From positions 1-64,000 of the forward strand of contig JAIWNI010000069.1 in the NCBI GenBank assembly GCA_025331435.1: a stretch of DNA of 64,000 nt, written 5' to 3'. A program made the position numbers and the translations under genes. Positions 33,455-45,852 of the stretch are shown one piece after another; positions within the stretch are counted from its first letter, which is position 1, and each line of letters starts with the position of its first letter. The notes under the pieces were generated by a model. That model did not search any database. It saw only the letters and a program-made list of their open reading frames with translations, and was not told where the DNA came from. Origin of the DNA: Choanephora cucurbitarum. Its lineage: Eukaryota; Mucoromycota; Mucoromycetes; Mucorales; Choanephoraceae.

Positions 33455-36154
33455 TTAAAAAGTATAATAACGATCCGTTCTATAAACAATACCATCACCA
33501 CGAACCAACAACAATGGTATTTTCTTCTTTAGACCATCTTCTTCCACAAGACAGGTAGGACTCTTCTGAAGTTCTTGCACATCAGGAATAGGACAGACAA
33601 TAGAATCCCTATGGAATTCAGCTGAAGATGCCTTGATATCACCAAACCAGACACTGACATCTTCCGTCAGATGGTCACCTACCAACGTCAATTGGTCTTT
33701 CTTCTTGGTCAATAATTCATGCACAACAGGGAAAGGCGTGATGGCCTCGGTTGTCTGGTGAAGAGGAGTCCAGAAAGTATAATTAGCACAATCAGTACCC
33801 ACAATAGTCCAAACGGCTGCATCAGAAACATCTTCTGTCCAACAAGCACCTTCAAGTCCTGACGAATCAGAGGCACTACCACGACGATCCGCTAAACTAC
33901 CGCGTCGGCCCTTGGTTTCAACTTTCTCCTCCCAATCTGATTGACAACTCTCGAGCAGATGGCGATTGTAGTTTGTCTTGTGCATGCCTACCACATCATT
34001 GAGACAGGCCAGATAGGTGACAGGATGACACGATTGAGGCATCTCATACGTGGGCTTTGTTGTGTAGCCATTGGCTTTATTGTGTTGAGCAAAAGTGGGA
34101 TCTTGGACGATCTGAAAGGCGACCTTGTGGAGTTGAGAGACTGGATCACCGAGTGTTTCATCACCGCATTCTCCACCTGTCTTGCCAGAGAAATCGTCCA
34201 GTCGATTGCCTCCCAGGACCATACTGCCCTTGTCTACCTTGCGAATGACCATCACAGGGCTGACAAGACCCGTGGTGACACATTGGAGTACAACAGGTTG
34301 GTTGTAGAGGATGGCAATCGGTTGCTGAGTCGTGTGTGGAGTTTGTAATGCAATAGCGGGAGGAGGGGGGAAATTGGGATTATGTGGGTGATGTTGATGA
34401 GGGCGTGGCATTGTGTCGGGTGATCGAGAGGTATCGACTATCCAGATGACAAAGGGATCCCAAGAGCCTGTTCTGGCAACAAAACAAGTACCACCATTAT
34501 TGCCACCATTGGAAACACCCAAATATTTAGTTGAAACAGTTTGAGAACGAATACGATTAAATAAAGAGATGGTTGTACCATGATGAATACATACTAGAAT
34601 TTACAAGGGTGAGTAAGGGTTACTAATAGAGATTGATTGACTTACATTCCATATTCTTGATACTTTGTCGCTTTTTACTAGGTTTACTGATCACCTTGAT
34701 ACCTTTGGAAGGAAAGGTGCCTAAGGACTGTCCATTCCCTAACTGAAGTTTAGCCAACACTTCCACTCGTTTTCGCTTTTCATCAGCATCATTGATATAG
34801 AGTTGTTTAGAGACACAACGACCAAAGATAGAGCCTGCATTGGATGAAGTGACTGTGGTAGGATCCACACTGGTACCAGCAGAAGAGGATTGCCATTCAA
34901 TGACGCCTGTCTGATTGATAGTCTCTCCAGAGATATGAATCGTGAGTTTAGGAGGACTAAGCACCATGGACTGAGATTGAAATAGATTGGATTTGGTTGG
35001 TTCGGTTAATGAATGAGGGTGTTTCTTGTTCTCTGAACCATGTGTCCACCAATGAGCCCCTTTTAAAATAGTGGTAGGAGGGGGACATAAGAATCTAAGT
35101 TACAAAATTAGTAACAAAAAAAAAATAGTGATCTATTTATCTTTTACCTTTTCTCGGTACCATAACTCTTTTGGGCCACTCGACTGGTCAAGACCATGAC
35201 AGTTCTTTCGCCTGCAACAGGTGTAGCACGATCTTGATGTTCACGACAGAGAAGATATTCTCGAATCATAGGCTTGAGTGGGTTACTTTCAACTTCTTTT
35301 GTATCTAACAAAGAAAGATCCCAATCCTGTTGTACAGTTGGTTGGGGTTGAAATGAGATAGGTTCAAATCCTAATGAAGTAGGCTGCATAGGTGTGATAG
35401 GAGGAGAGGGTGAGAGAGAAGAGAGTGATGAGCCCATGGTAGGAGAGGCAGGGGAGAGAGAAGTGGTGCTACGTCTCTGTCTCTTTTGTGCTTGCGTATG
35501 CATTTCTTTTACTTCTTGTTGTTCCAACAGCCAATCGGCCATCGTATGGATTTCATTCGTGATGGCAGAGGGAGTGACGGTCTGATCGAAACTGTCTGTA
35601 CTGGGCTCCAGGAAAGAAAGGTCGCTGCTGTTCTTTCTGTCATGCCCGTTTTCAGCAACCAGTGCATCAAGGAAACTTGAGGAGAAGAAGGTAGAGGTGG
35701 AGGTGGTGGATAAGGTAGGAGAGAGAAGCGTGGCATAATGTGGATCGTCTTCTCTCAGGGACATGGTGCGTCTATGGATCGGTCTTTCAGGGTGTTGTTG
35801 ATGGGGTAGACAGAGGGGTGTAGATGAGCTAGCCAAGAGACGTTGAAGGTCATCCCAGAGATTGGCATCACCTTGAGCAGGTAAGGTTGGTTCATGTTTA
35901 GCGAAATCAAAGGAATGATAATCCATTTCACCCACAGCCACTGAATGACGACGCGAGTTGGTGCCTGTGTGATCGAAATGAAGTGCATGTTGTTCAAACA
36001 GAGAATCAAAGCTCAAATGATGGTTTTCATGCTCCACGGAAGGTGAAGATGGAGAAGAATAGATAAAGTCTGACCATGATGTAGTAGTGGGTAAAGATGA
36101 ACTAAAGAGTTTATCCTCTTGTTGCTTTCGTTTTCTATTTTCAGCTATAAACAT
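33455..36154 (-). CDS. CSL (CBF1/Su(H)/LAG-1) family transcription factor
   Basis: Three exons, 36154-35148, 35094-34646 and 34593-33455, predicting 864 aa. The first 295 residues are low-complexity, rich in Ser, Thr, Pro and His. The LAG1-type DNA-binding (RHR-N) domain begins about 297 with IREYLLCREHQDR and RTVMVLTSRVAQKSYGTEKR and runs through FLCPPPT, LTIHISGE and VSKQLYINDADEKRKRVEV. The beta-trefoil domain opens at about 486 with LCIHHGTTISLFNRIRSQ followed by TVSTKYLGV, a hallmark of CSL proteins. A C-terminal TIG domain (LTLVGDHLTEDVSVWFGD) lies near 785-860. The family binds GTG(G/A)GAA-type sites; in animals it is the Notch effector, and in fungi it controls adhesion and cell-cycle genes without Notch. 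The long N-terminus recalls the larger fungal class. An in-frame His/Pro-rich insertion lies within the beta-trefoil. Confidence 0.92.
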
Positions 36155-39100
36155 CTTTTATGGAGGAATGTGGAGAGAGAGAGAGAGAGATAAATAATAT
36201 AAGTTCGTACCAGCGAAATAATAAAAAAAAGAGAGATAAAAGAAAGAAAAATAGGGCCAACAGGGCTTATGTATTTATAATCGAATGGCAAAGGTGTCAC
36301 CATCCTAAATTAAGCATTTCATCCAACCCCACATTTTTTATGGTTTAGACCAATCAAATGGACTGAACTCCGTCTAACAAACTTTTTGCCGCTCATCTGA
36401 CTGAACCAATTTCCCGCCCCTCCTCCTTTTTCATAACCGAATCAACGGGGTAACATTTATTTCGCCTGTTTAAAAAAAAAAATACTCGCTTTATCGCCAA
36501 ACTTTAAATAATATAAAAGGTCAGTTCTCTTCTTTTTGTATTAGTCCTTATAGCTCCACTAAACTTAATCTTTACTTTTCCATGACGACGTCAACAAAAT
36601 ACAACTGACCAATCATACAGAGTTACACTAAATTAATAAAAAGGAACTGGATAGAATCAAGTAAGTTTCTGTAAACAGGCCCAAAAAGAAAAAGTAAATA
36701 AGATACGATTGAGTTGATAGATTGATAATAGCAAAAGCCATTTCTTACTTTCTTTTCGACATAGGATCTAGTTCTAGCTGAGTTTAAACTGGCTATTTTG
36801 ATAGAACCTTGAATAGGAAGAAGATCCAATAGGTCTATTGTTATTAAAGTTCTTTTTGGCTTGTCTGTTTGGCGCGCGCTCTTTTTTTCTTTTTTGCTTG
36901 TCAAACCATAACTATCATCATTATAAAAAGGACTTTCTTTTTCTTATAGTTAAATGATAGAGGCCAAATAAATGTAGTTGTCATGAACCAAGTGATAGAA
37001 GGCAAGAGAAATATACATCAGATCGTATTGTGTCACGGCTTTGTTTATAGCATCACGCACAAAAATAACTTGTTTTTTTCTCTCATTTCCAAGACTTTTC
37101 TTTCCTCCAACCTGTATCACTCTAAATCATCTGTTAAAAATAGTGCTAAAAAACAAGACTGTTTTTTTTTACTTTAAGAAACAAGCATATCTCTCTTTAC
37201 TTTGTTTCTACCCTAAAGTAAACATGTTCCTTTTATTTAATTTTTACAAGTCAAAGTATGATTATGTCACTCCATTCACTGTGATACTTTTCTTTCTTAT
37301 TATTTAATTGAATAGCACACATGTAACCATCACACAAACATAAACCTTTTTTTTTTTTGATAAAAATAACAATTGGCTTATGTTTCAAGAAAGACAGGAG
37401 AGAAGAGGAAGTGATAGAATAGAGTTCTAGAAGTGTGATTGAAGGAAAGGAGAGGGGGGATAAGCTTGGAATAGAATGTTCGGTAACCAATCATACTCAC
37501 TTATTGAATATCTCGATTTGACAACTTTTTAAAAAGATGTCTTTGGCGGGGATTTTTTTGTCCTTTTTGCTTCTTTATAAAAAAAAAAAAAAAAAGAATT
37601 CAAACATTTATTATGCTTATGTTCAATATCGCAATGAAATGTCACGAGCTTTGTTGCAAGACTTGTCAATGAGAGCATAAAAGTCGGAGATGGGAATCAC
37701 CAAACCGTCATTAATACTAGCTGATTTAACATTGGGAGTAGCGTCAGTAGCATTGCTGTCACATACAAGCCGAACAGGATCAATTACTCCTAGTTCTAAT
37801 CATAGTTTGCAAGCACAGACCAAAGGGGCACTTTGGGTCTATTTGCGTACTTGGCTATGAGCCATCCCTCTGCTCAAGGTCAGATGGATCATCAGATAAT
37901 TTAATATCTCATTCTTCAAAGCGTCTGTGCTTAGAGAATGGGATTAGCCAAGATTCTCAGTTTGATAAAAAAAGACATCTAGTTTTATATAAATAGATGT
38001 TCCAAAACATGGCATGACTTCTTGGACATCTGCATTAGGCGCAAGACCATCTCCAAGAATGTTTATCGTATCAACATGTTGGCGATTATAACCGTTATTT
38101 CGGGCCCCATGCCTTCAACAAGTGCGCGTTTGATGGGAAGATCGATTGGGAATCTTGAAACGTACAATGAAGGCATCTTACAACGTGGTCGCAAATAACA
38201 ACAACATCTTGGAGATGGGTGCCCTTCTTGATTACCTCGACTTCTCTGGCATTGTCAATTTCTATCACCCGAAAACCAAAACCCGATACCACTTTCAGAG
38301 ATCATGCTCAAGATACCAACTTGCCCCAGCCTTGGGCACCATACCTCAAAAATACCCTTACACTTTCTTTCGAGAACAAAAAAAAAGAACTTCACAAAAA
38401 TACCCTATCAGTCTCAGGACTTGGTTCCGCCCTATACCAGCTGTTGGCACGCCAAAAAAGCACCATATACCCAAAAATGTCTGTTAAACAGCAAGACTTC
38501 AAGATGACCATTTCCGCGAAGCTTTGGAAGGACGATCAAATCTTCTACTCTTCATTGTATATAAACATGAACAAACAAACTAAAAAAAAAAAAGCGGATA
38601 CCATGCAATGTTTCAAGCGAACCAAATGAACTTGCACAAGTAAGTCTCGTAGCAAAAAAAAAGTTATGTTAAATTTGATATTAACTGTATATTCATATCA
38701 TAGCAAACTCAAGCCTGTTTGGTTCGTCTGTAAGGCCATTTGCTTCTTTGACTTCTTGTTGGATGATTCCGAAGACGGCAAGCCGACTCACTTGGTCTTG
38801 GGTGAAGTCTTGGAAGGCTGTAAAGAACAAGACATCGCTGACGGGCCAAGGGTAAAAGAGACCACTTCCAACCGAAAGTTTGTTGCCTGCTTCTGATCCC
38901 ATGTCCCCTGTTAGCCTGCTACGAGAGGTCAGAAGTATTCAAAGTGCTAGCAACTTTCTCCTTGGTACAAGGCTATCAAGACAGATCCTGTCTTTAAAAA
39001 AAAACATCCATAAAACAGCAGGAAATAAACATCATACCCCAATACCCAATAAATTTCCATCCTTCATTTTTAAGAACAACGACCTCTTTCTAAATGTGCT

Positions 39101-39433
39101 ACATTGTACAGCAAAAAAGCGCTCAATTTTTAAAGGCACACTGCTTCTGCGTAAAGATTCACGCTCTTCAAGCATGCAAGAGCAACTCAGCAGGACAAGA
39201 ACTGTTACACTACTATTTACAAAGCAATCATCAAAAAAATACATTTTTTTAAACAAAAATAGTAAATCAACACTTTTTTATTTGAAACTGGTCACAAAAA
39301 ACGTCTTTGGTGCGTTTTGCAATGTCCCTACGCTGCGCCGGATGCCAAATACATTCGAGGATGTAAAGACATCCTATTTTTTGATCGGTGTTTATGTTGC
39401 ATGTTTTTAAGATTCCCATTTTCTTTTTCTAAG
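36155..39433. other. Long AT-rich region with decayed coding fragments
   Basis: About 3.3 kb without a confident gene. The first 450 bases are the probable CSL promoter, with a (GA)n run at 36176-36190, CCAAT at 36350-36354 and a TTCCCGCCCCTCC block at about 36410. A minus-strand fragment at 36775-36904 reads as a basic, exon-like piece followed by a GT donor. Between 37620 and 38900 both strands hold short protein-like pieces (for example minus 37980-38090, RNNGYNRQHVDTINILG; minus 38700-38890, GLFYPWPVSDVLFF) broken by stops and poly-A tracts. They look like remnants of genes or transposons I cannot name. Confidence 0.4.
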
Positions 39434-39658
39434 AATGGTCAAATACTTGATCCTAGTGTATTCGAGTGCAATCGGCCGAATACATGCTATTATGGTATGT
39501 TGTCAGATTCTCAACACACTCATCTACCCTCGCAATTACTAGCAACACAAACCAACAGTAGAGAATCATCCATCAACAACACAAATACCAAGAACTCATT
39601 GTGTGAGTCATGCCAAAATAAGCAAGCGCTGATATACTTCTTACTAACGAGAATGTAG
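39434..39658 (+). pseudogene. Orphan exon similar to the Ima1 N-terminal domain
   Basis: After an acceptor-like CTAAG the frame reads NGQILDPSVFECNRPNT, a spacer, and SLCESCQNKQALIYFLL. A conserved NG-x-(I/V)-DP block followed by C-x2-C-x-NQ is the second half of the Ima1/TMEM201 N-terminal zinc domain, found in inner nuclear membrane proteins. No first half with the other Cys pair was found upstream, and no membrane segments follow before the transposon relics begin at about 40.1 kb. The gene therefore seems truncated on both sides. The match is from memory of the domain pattern and needs a profile search. Confidence 0.35.
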
Positions 39659-40091
39659 TCGATGTTTGCTCTTGTTATTTCCCCTTCTTGTTAGTCAATA
39701 ACACACTCTTTTTCTATATATAGAAAAATTGGGTCTGTTTTGAGGGTCTTTTAGGGGTCCAAAAAAAACACCTCAATTTGTGGGGTTTTTTGTCGAAATC
39801 TGTGGTTCTTTAGGTGCTCAAAAACCTTTGAATTAGGGGTTTTCACGCTCATATTTAGGGGGTCTTTTGAAGGCTACATTTGTTACTCAATCCACAGCTT
39901 ACCTTCTTACAAAACCATTGATTGTTTTCCTTCTCACGTAAAGGCAGAACCATCAATTGCATACGGTACAAAATGGTTTTATTTGAAGGACAAACAAGAG
40001 AAAAAGACACAGAATCACCTTTATTGACCATTGTTGTTCACATGGCTTCGCCTAAGTAAATGAACGATATTGTTAGCATACACAGTTATAG
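39659..40091. other. Intergenic, G/T-rich repeats
   Basis: No gene. Between 39730 and 39890 short GGGTCTTTT / AGGGGTTTT blocks recur; they could be the worn end of a transposon. Confidence 0.35.
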
Positions 40092-40240
40092 AGATATGTC
40101 CAAAAACCTTCACCCCCAAAATCAACATTTTCTTGAAAAAGTTGATTACTCTACGAAAAATGGTGATAGAAAGTTGAAACTACTACCATTGTTTTTCTTT
40201 TTTCTTCTTCTATATACTTAGCATAAAAAAGCACAGTCAA

Positions 40241-40471
40241 CTAAAGAAAGTTCTGTGTGATTTCAAATTCGGACATGATCTTCTCAACGATCATGACTAT
40301 GTTAACAATCTTACTTCTTGTTTCGGGAGTTAAGCGAGACATTCTAAACGTTCTTTTCATTGCAGTGTGTTCAAAAAAAAAGTTTGTATAGCAATATACA
40401 AAGGATGAACCTTCATCAAAAATATATCGAGATTCAAAATCACACAAAACTTTCTTTGGTTGACTGTACAT
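40241..40471 (-). pseudogene. Possible Tc1-like transposase N-terminal fragment
   Basis: A 76-codon minus-strand frame. Its middle, RMSRLTPETRSKIVNIV, looks like the first helix of a Tc1-type HTH. Nothing catalytic follows, and the first 40 residues show no similarity I recognise. Supported mainly by its place inside the 26-bp TIRs. Confidence 0.35.
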
Positions 40472-40528
40472 GTCAGAAAAGAACGATGATGAAGAAACGA
40501 TGTTATTCTGGGTTTTAACTACCTGCTA

Positions 40529-41069
40529 CAGTTATCCCCCGATTTAGGGAACGGCTTCGGTTCCCTCACGACCGTTCCCTAAATCAATATCGTTCCTTAT
40601 TTAAAATAAAGTACCGCTGGATAAGCTTTTATCCTGATTGTGATAGCTTCGCACCATTGCTTTGATAGCACTCCGATGTCATTACTGTTGAAAGTGTTTG
40701 ATACAAAGCATGCGATGCAATAAAATTATAGAAGATACACAATTTCTCGCATAGAAATCTCATAGTAAAATCGTCATCAGAATAGTATTATGGTCTCAAA
40801 TTAAATTTGAACGTTTGATACAATATTCAACATGATATTGCGAAAAGTTATCGCTCTTATTTTATCGAGATTGTCTAAAACAGAGTAACGAAGATAATTT
40901 ATGAAGTGTTTCTACGATATAATTGGCTCTTACCAGCGGCATATGAAATAAAATAAGGAACGGGTTGCCACAGGACCGTTCCCTATTCCTTAAAGCAATA
41001 ATAAGGAACATTAAGCGGTAACGGAAGTTCGGTTCCCTTAAGACCGTTCCCTAAATCGAGGGATGACTG
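40529..41069. mobile_element. pogo/Tc1-type MITE, 541 bp, TA target duplication
   Basis: The ends are inverted copies: CAGTTATCCCCCGATTTAGG on the left and, read inward, CAGTCATCCCTCGATTTAGG on the right, continuing with GAACGG (two mismatches in 26). TA flanks both ends (40527-40528 and 41070-41071). GGTTCCCT/AGGGAACC palindromes lie just inside both ends. No coding capacity. It is nested in the older TIR element 40092-41266. Confidence 0.88.
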
Positions 41070-41427
41070 TATTTCATAAGGAATTTTTGCAAAAAACACA
41101 CTTTTCATTATGGGTCATATAAGTTCAACAAAAAGCAGAAAAAGTAATGAGACAGAAAAAAAATCCCTGCGATTCCTCACACAATGATATGTTTTTTTTG
41201 GAGATCAAAAGTGTGTATCTTGAGAAAATTCAAACCGGAGGGGGGTGAAGGTTTTTGGACATATCTTTGTATATATATACTAGCCGACCTACTCGCTACG
41301 CTCGCTTACGGCCGTCGTCGCCTCACGGTTTGGATCCTGGCGTTCCTATATAGACACTCAAACTTATATGTAAAACAAATAACATTTTAATAATGAGCTA
41401 TAGTCTAAAAAGCAATAATAATTTAAT

Positions 41428-42042
41428 TTACAAAAGAAGTTCAGGAAAGATAATGTTATCAGTAGTGTTATTAGAAGATGTATTTTGTTGATCAGATTGT
41501 GCTTCTGCAAGTAGAACATGGATTCCCTGAAGGTTGGTTGATCGAGAGAAAGCAACATATAACTGACCGTGAGTGAATAGAGGAGAACGAAGATCAATTA
41601 CTACATTTATTAAAGATTGACCTTGGGACTTATTAATACTCATAGCAAAACTTAGCTTGACAGGAAATTGCTTTCTTGACAGAATAAATGGGTAGTCGTC
41701 TTCTAAAGTAGTAAGAAACATTCTAAGAATAAACTCAATTTGTTCATGACCGTCATTTTGATCTTTCATTACTACAGCTTCAAGGACATACTGAGCGACT
41801 CTTCTTACAATCAGTCTAGTACCATTGCATAGACCTCTTTGAGGATCTAAATTTCTAAGTAACATTACAATACAGCCTACTTTCAAGGTTAACTTAGCAG
41901 GTGGAAAGCTACCTGGGCTTAGTGTTTGCAGATATTCAGTGGAAACTCTATAGACTTCATTGTTGCTGTTTTCCTCATCCGAATAGTCGGCTTTATCAGC
42001 AGAGATCAAAGTAATAGGCTCTCCTGGCATCAAATCAAGCAC
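41428..42042 (-). pseudogene. Helitron helicase C-terminal part
   Basis: A 204-codon frame with the late motifs of Pif1-type Helitron helicases: VGCIVMLLRNLDPQRGLCNG, then FPVKLSFAMSINKSQGQSL and GQLYVAFSRSTN. These correspond to helicase motifs V and VI. It is separated from the Walker-motif fragment at 42329-42835 by stops. Confidence 0.88.
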
Positions 42043-42328
42043 CTTTTCATTTATGGAATCTACAACGGCATTTTTGGAAGTAAGAATAGCAGATTTGTAT
42101 AAGATGCTTGGATTGCCAAGTGCTTATAAGAAACTTTCTTGAGAATAGACCTTAGCAATGAGCTCATCCAAAGAAGAAGTTTGAGATATATGATGCGGCA
42201 GAGGTATTTTCGCATTTTGCATTGCAGTGTTGTAAGTCATTAAACAAAGCCATTTTTAAAAGGACATCATTGGATGAAATACCTATTACACGCATGTTTG
42301 TATGAAGATGTGATACCTGTGTTTGACG

Positions 42329-42835
42329 TCAAATGTAAGATTGCTTAATTGAGGCTCCTACGATAGAGGATCTAATATTATTTTTGACTACTGGAGGAAT
42401 TTGAGCAAAATCGTCGCCCAGATCAATAGGAATACCACCAAAAAGCAAATTGCTACTACAGAGATCTCTAAGCGTGCGATCAACAGCCTCAAAGCATGAT
42501 CTGTTCTGCATAGGAACTTCGCCCCAAATAATCAAAGATGTTTGACGAAGTAAATCGGCCAGCTTGCTATTCTTTGGTATATCACAGGTTGAAAATTCAT
42601 TAAGCTTTAAAGGAATATTAAACTTAAAATGAGAGGTTCTTCCTCCTACTAAAAGTAGTGATGCAATACCAGACGAAGCGACACACAAAACGATCTTTTT
42701 CTTGCTTCTTAAATAGTTGCACAGCGTATTGTAAACAAAAGTCTTTTCGGTACCGGCTGGACTATGCAAAAAGAAGCAGATACCAGTTTCAGAATCGATT
42801 GAGTTAGTATCATTTGCTGAATTGGAAGACTGCAA
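42329..42835 (-). pseudogene. Helitron helicase N-terminal part, Walker motifs mutated
   Basis: Contains a Walker A motif reading SPAGTEKT where GPAGTGKT is expected, and a Walker B motif IIWGEVPM where DE is expected. FGGIPIDLGDDFAQIPPV is a damaged motif III (family form GGDFRQ). Together these predict loss of ATP hydrolysis independent of the surrounding stops. Confidence 0.88.
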
Positions 42836-42987
42836 CTTGTGAACTATTGTGTCAAAAGCTTGTTTCTGGTCTGGATTGAAGAGGGCATATTTTGAGTGAA
42901 ATGCTAGTTCTTCGTCCAGAGAGTTGTACCATAATTGCTCGTCAATGAGAGGGTTGCCAGTGAAAGCGCGATCGGAATTGAGGCGAT

Positions 42988-44357
42988 CTAAATCGCTTGC
43001 CCAATTGTGTTTAGATAAGGCAGATTGAATCCCTCAAGTGTTTTACTAAAGTCTTTCAACTTCTCATCAATCAAATACAGTCCATAATCCATTGAGGGTC
43101 GCTCATTGTAAAAGCCTTGAGGAAATGATGACATGTACAATTGAAGACAATCTGGAATTGTTTGCTGTAGCTTGTGAGATAGGTCATCACAGATTGATTC
43201 GCGGAATTGAAGCCATAAAAATAGTGGAATCAATTAGCTGTCCAAAAATTAATGCTGTGACAAATAAATTACGAAGACTATGACCGGAAGAGAAGAGATG
43301 AGCTTCCTCAAAGCATTTTGTCCATTCTTGATCATCATCAATCAAATGCAACTGGAGACAGGCTTGTTTGAAAGTTGCAAACTGAAATCCGTTGACTGTT
43401 TTGAGATCATCAAAAGATTTGGAATCCTGCAACATTCACCAAAAGAAGTCTCAAAAAATACCTTTCGCCACATGTAGGACTACAGAAAGGTATTCTACCA
43501 ATTGCAAAGCCTTTCTTGCGTGGTACCCAACTTTTTGTACCTTGCTTCCAAACATAATATTTAGGAAAGTTCTGATACAAATGTTTTTGGATATTTGGAT
43601 TATTTTCATAATACTTGAAATAAGCAATTAACATTGAGCTGCTGTTAGCTAAGATTTCTTGTATTTGAGGTGAAGATGCATCCTCAGGAAAGTATACAGG
43701 TTGTTCATTAGGTAAATGAAGGGCCAAAGTTGTAACAGTGGGATCTTCTTCGTGGACTTTGAATTCAAAGATACGACCGAATGCTTCTGTAGGGTCCAAT
43801 GTATCTTCCTTGAAGATGTTTGTCAATCTCATCTCTCGTATCACTTAGTTTCAAGGTGGTACGATCAGAACCCTTGTATACATATTTGTTGATGTATTTA
43901 ATGGCTGCAACGCCTTGACAACATTCAACATTTATGTGAGCCTTGTATTTCTTTGAAAGGTAGGGATTGTAGGGCACAATCCAGCTATTGTCAATACTTA
44001 AACGGTCACTACTATATCTCAAAGGATTAGGTATAGTATATAAAGACATGGGTAGTTGCTGATCGCTTGTATGTTGGATAGCCGTTTTCATTAACAATAG
44101 TTTCTTCCGAAAAGGATTTAGGAAATCGCTTGGTACATTTCAGTTGACTGTTGCTATCCTTAGCCATACATGGAGACTTTGGATTCAAATCGCCGCAAGG
44201 TTCATGTACCATGTTTTCTTGCAATAATGTCAAAAAGCTCAGGGTCGGATTCTTTGCATGGCAATTCAGCTGAGATAATTTGATCAATCTTTTCTGCAGT
44301 GTCTATGTTTTGCGAGTGATTCAAAAATAAAAGCAGATGCAGATGAGGAAGTCCTCA
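42988..44357 (-). pseudogene. Helitron Rep (HUH endonuclease) region, fragmented
   Basis: Reading from right to left: the HUH-type metal motif appears as GLPHLHLLLFLNHS just inside a TGA at 44355-44357, then NPKSPCMAKDSNSQLKCTKRFPK and a YKAHINVECCQGVAAIKYINKYVYKG block typical of Helitron Rep. Further fragments at 43844-43410 and 43435-42988 carry WYVWKQGTKSW-like and GFNLPYLNTI-like family sequence. At least four frame breaks occur. The Rep protein normally nicks and joins the element ends. Confidence 0.8.
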
Positions 44358-44631
44358 TTTTTGATATTCAATAGTTCGAACTAAACCTTTGTATGACCCG
44401 AATATTTGGTTGACCTTAAGATCTTTTAGCAGGGCTTTTACTTTCAAGTCAAAGACTCTTGCGACTAAATCAGGCCGATCAGAGGCAGTTTTGTCCAGGT
44501 AATAACTCTCTTTGGATTTCTAACCACCTGGGATTAGCAGTAAAAGTAATAAACAATGAAGGCTTGCCGAAATATCTAACAATTGCCATTGAGTCTTGAT
44601 AGAGCTTGGCCATAAATCGGGGGCCACCTGT

Positions 44632-45852
44632 TTAGCTGCTGGGCAGGATAAAACGTCGTCCTAAAGAGGCAGGATCAACATCGTCGTTGATGAGCGCATC
44701 TTGAAGACCGTTGTAGAGATCAGCTCTTATATTGGATTGATGATTTCTAATCCAGTCAAGCCTATTTAGGTCGTAAATAGTCCAAACATCCACCAAGTAT
44801 TGTTGAAATAATCTTTTACTCAAGAAAAGAATTGGATACTCGTTTGCTCTTTGATGCAGTCTGTAGCGATAACAAGCTCTTTGCGTTAAGCGGGTTGATC
44901 CATCATCTAACCTTAAGCCCCAATGCCAGCCCAAATCACCAGTAGGAAACAGAAGTGTATAATGCAATGGCATGTATAAGGCATGATTCTGTAATATGTT
45001 TGTGTAAGAGTAGACATCTTCACTATCACGAAGATAGATACGGATGTCTCTGAAACCTTCAGCATTATGCTCATTTGGGATAATTCCCGCAACTTCATCA
45101 GAAGTAGGAAGGTTTTCAGTGCGACGATCTGACCCAGCTACTAACTCAATTCTCATCGATGAGCAAACTCGAACAAAAGGAGTTTCACTTTCACTGTTTC
45201 CAGTATTCATGAGAAGCTCATGTGCAGTCTTATACAATCTAACAAAGGGATTTTGTTCATGAAGCATCAAAGATAAATTACTTATGATGTCCCTATCCAA
45301 ATCATTGTTGTTTGTTGATCTGACTGAAGCTGCAAACTGAGGATCAAAGATATACAATTGAGCATATCTAGCATTAGTATCTTCCTCAGACAAAAGAGAA
45401 CCTTGCATAACATACATCTGATCATGAATTTGGAAAGGTATATTGCCAAGGTTACTGTTGCTAACTTCGCATTTCAAAGAGGTAAAAGCAAAAGCCGCAT
45501 TGTATCTTCTAATATTGTCTCTAAAAAGACGACCTCTTGTACTCATTTCTTCAAGTAAAGTCTTTAAGAAATCAGGAGGTGATTGAAGGGTTTCAAGCTT
45601 TACTGCACCTGCCTTACAGCAACTCATCCAAAATTTGTTTCGCGAAGTACATTGGGAGGGTAGCTCAGCTTCCCAGTGCTTAGCACCGCAGTCAGCACAT
45701 ATTTTGTCCATTAGACCAAGATCAAAAGGCTGAAGACGTCCGAGTTCAGAAATGAATGCAGCAGGGAGTTGAACGGATCGTCCTCCACGTCTGGGAATTT
45801 CATTATTTTGTCTTCTGTTTGCAGTTCTAATTCTTCCTCGTTCCTGAAACAT
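44632..45852 (-). pseudogene. Helitron N-terminal domain protein segment
   Basis: A 406-codon frame. The start has a CADCGAKHWEAE...C zinc-finger pattern found at the N-terminus of Helitron Rep/helicases. The middle, NEHNAEGFRDIRIYL followed by HALYMPLHYTLLFPTGDLGWHWGL, and QRACYRYRLHQRANEYPILFLSKRLFQQYLVD (quoted here in parts only: YRYRLHQR, LFQQYLVD) is the Helitron_like_N domain. An upstream exon at about 45910-45985 (FQHDTCR) joins by a GT-AG intron. The stop at 44632 comes before the HUH region. Confidence 0.85.

Larger units (their letters stand above)
40092..41266 (-). mobile_element. Decayed Tc1-like TIR element containing a nested MITE
   Basis: A perfect 26-bp inverted repeat, AGATATGTCCAAAAACC..., sits at 40092-40117 and 41241-41266. 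On the minus strand, inside the left arm, a short frame (40471-40241) contains MSRLTPETRSKIVN, which resembles the N-terminal HTH of Tc1-like transposases; it has no catalytic part. A second element (40529-41069) is inserted inside. Without that insert the outer element would be about 0.6 kb, so it is an internally deleted copy. Confidence 0.7.

Noticed and set aside
36623..36904. 93-codon minus frame near the CSL promoter
   Set aside because: The first 45 residues look exon-like and end at a GT donor, but no ATG or second exon could be joined, so it was not called a gene.
38095..38629. Overlapping frames on both strands around 38.1-38.6 kb
   Set aside because: Both strands give short protein-like stretches with stops and poly-A interruptions; neither strand gives a coherent family, so only decay is reported.
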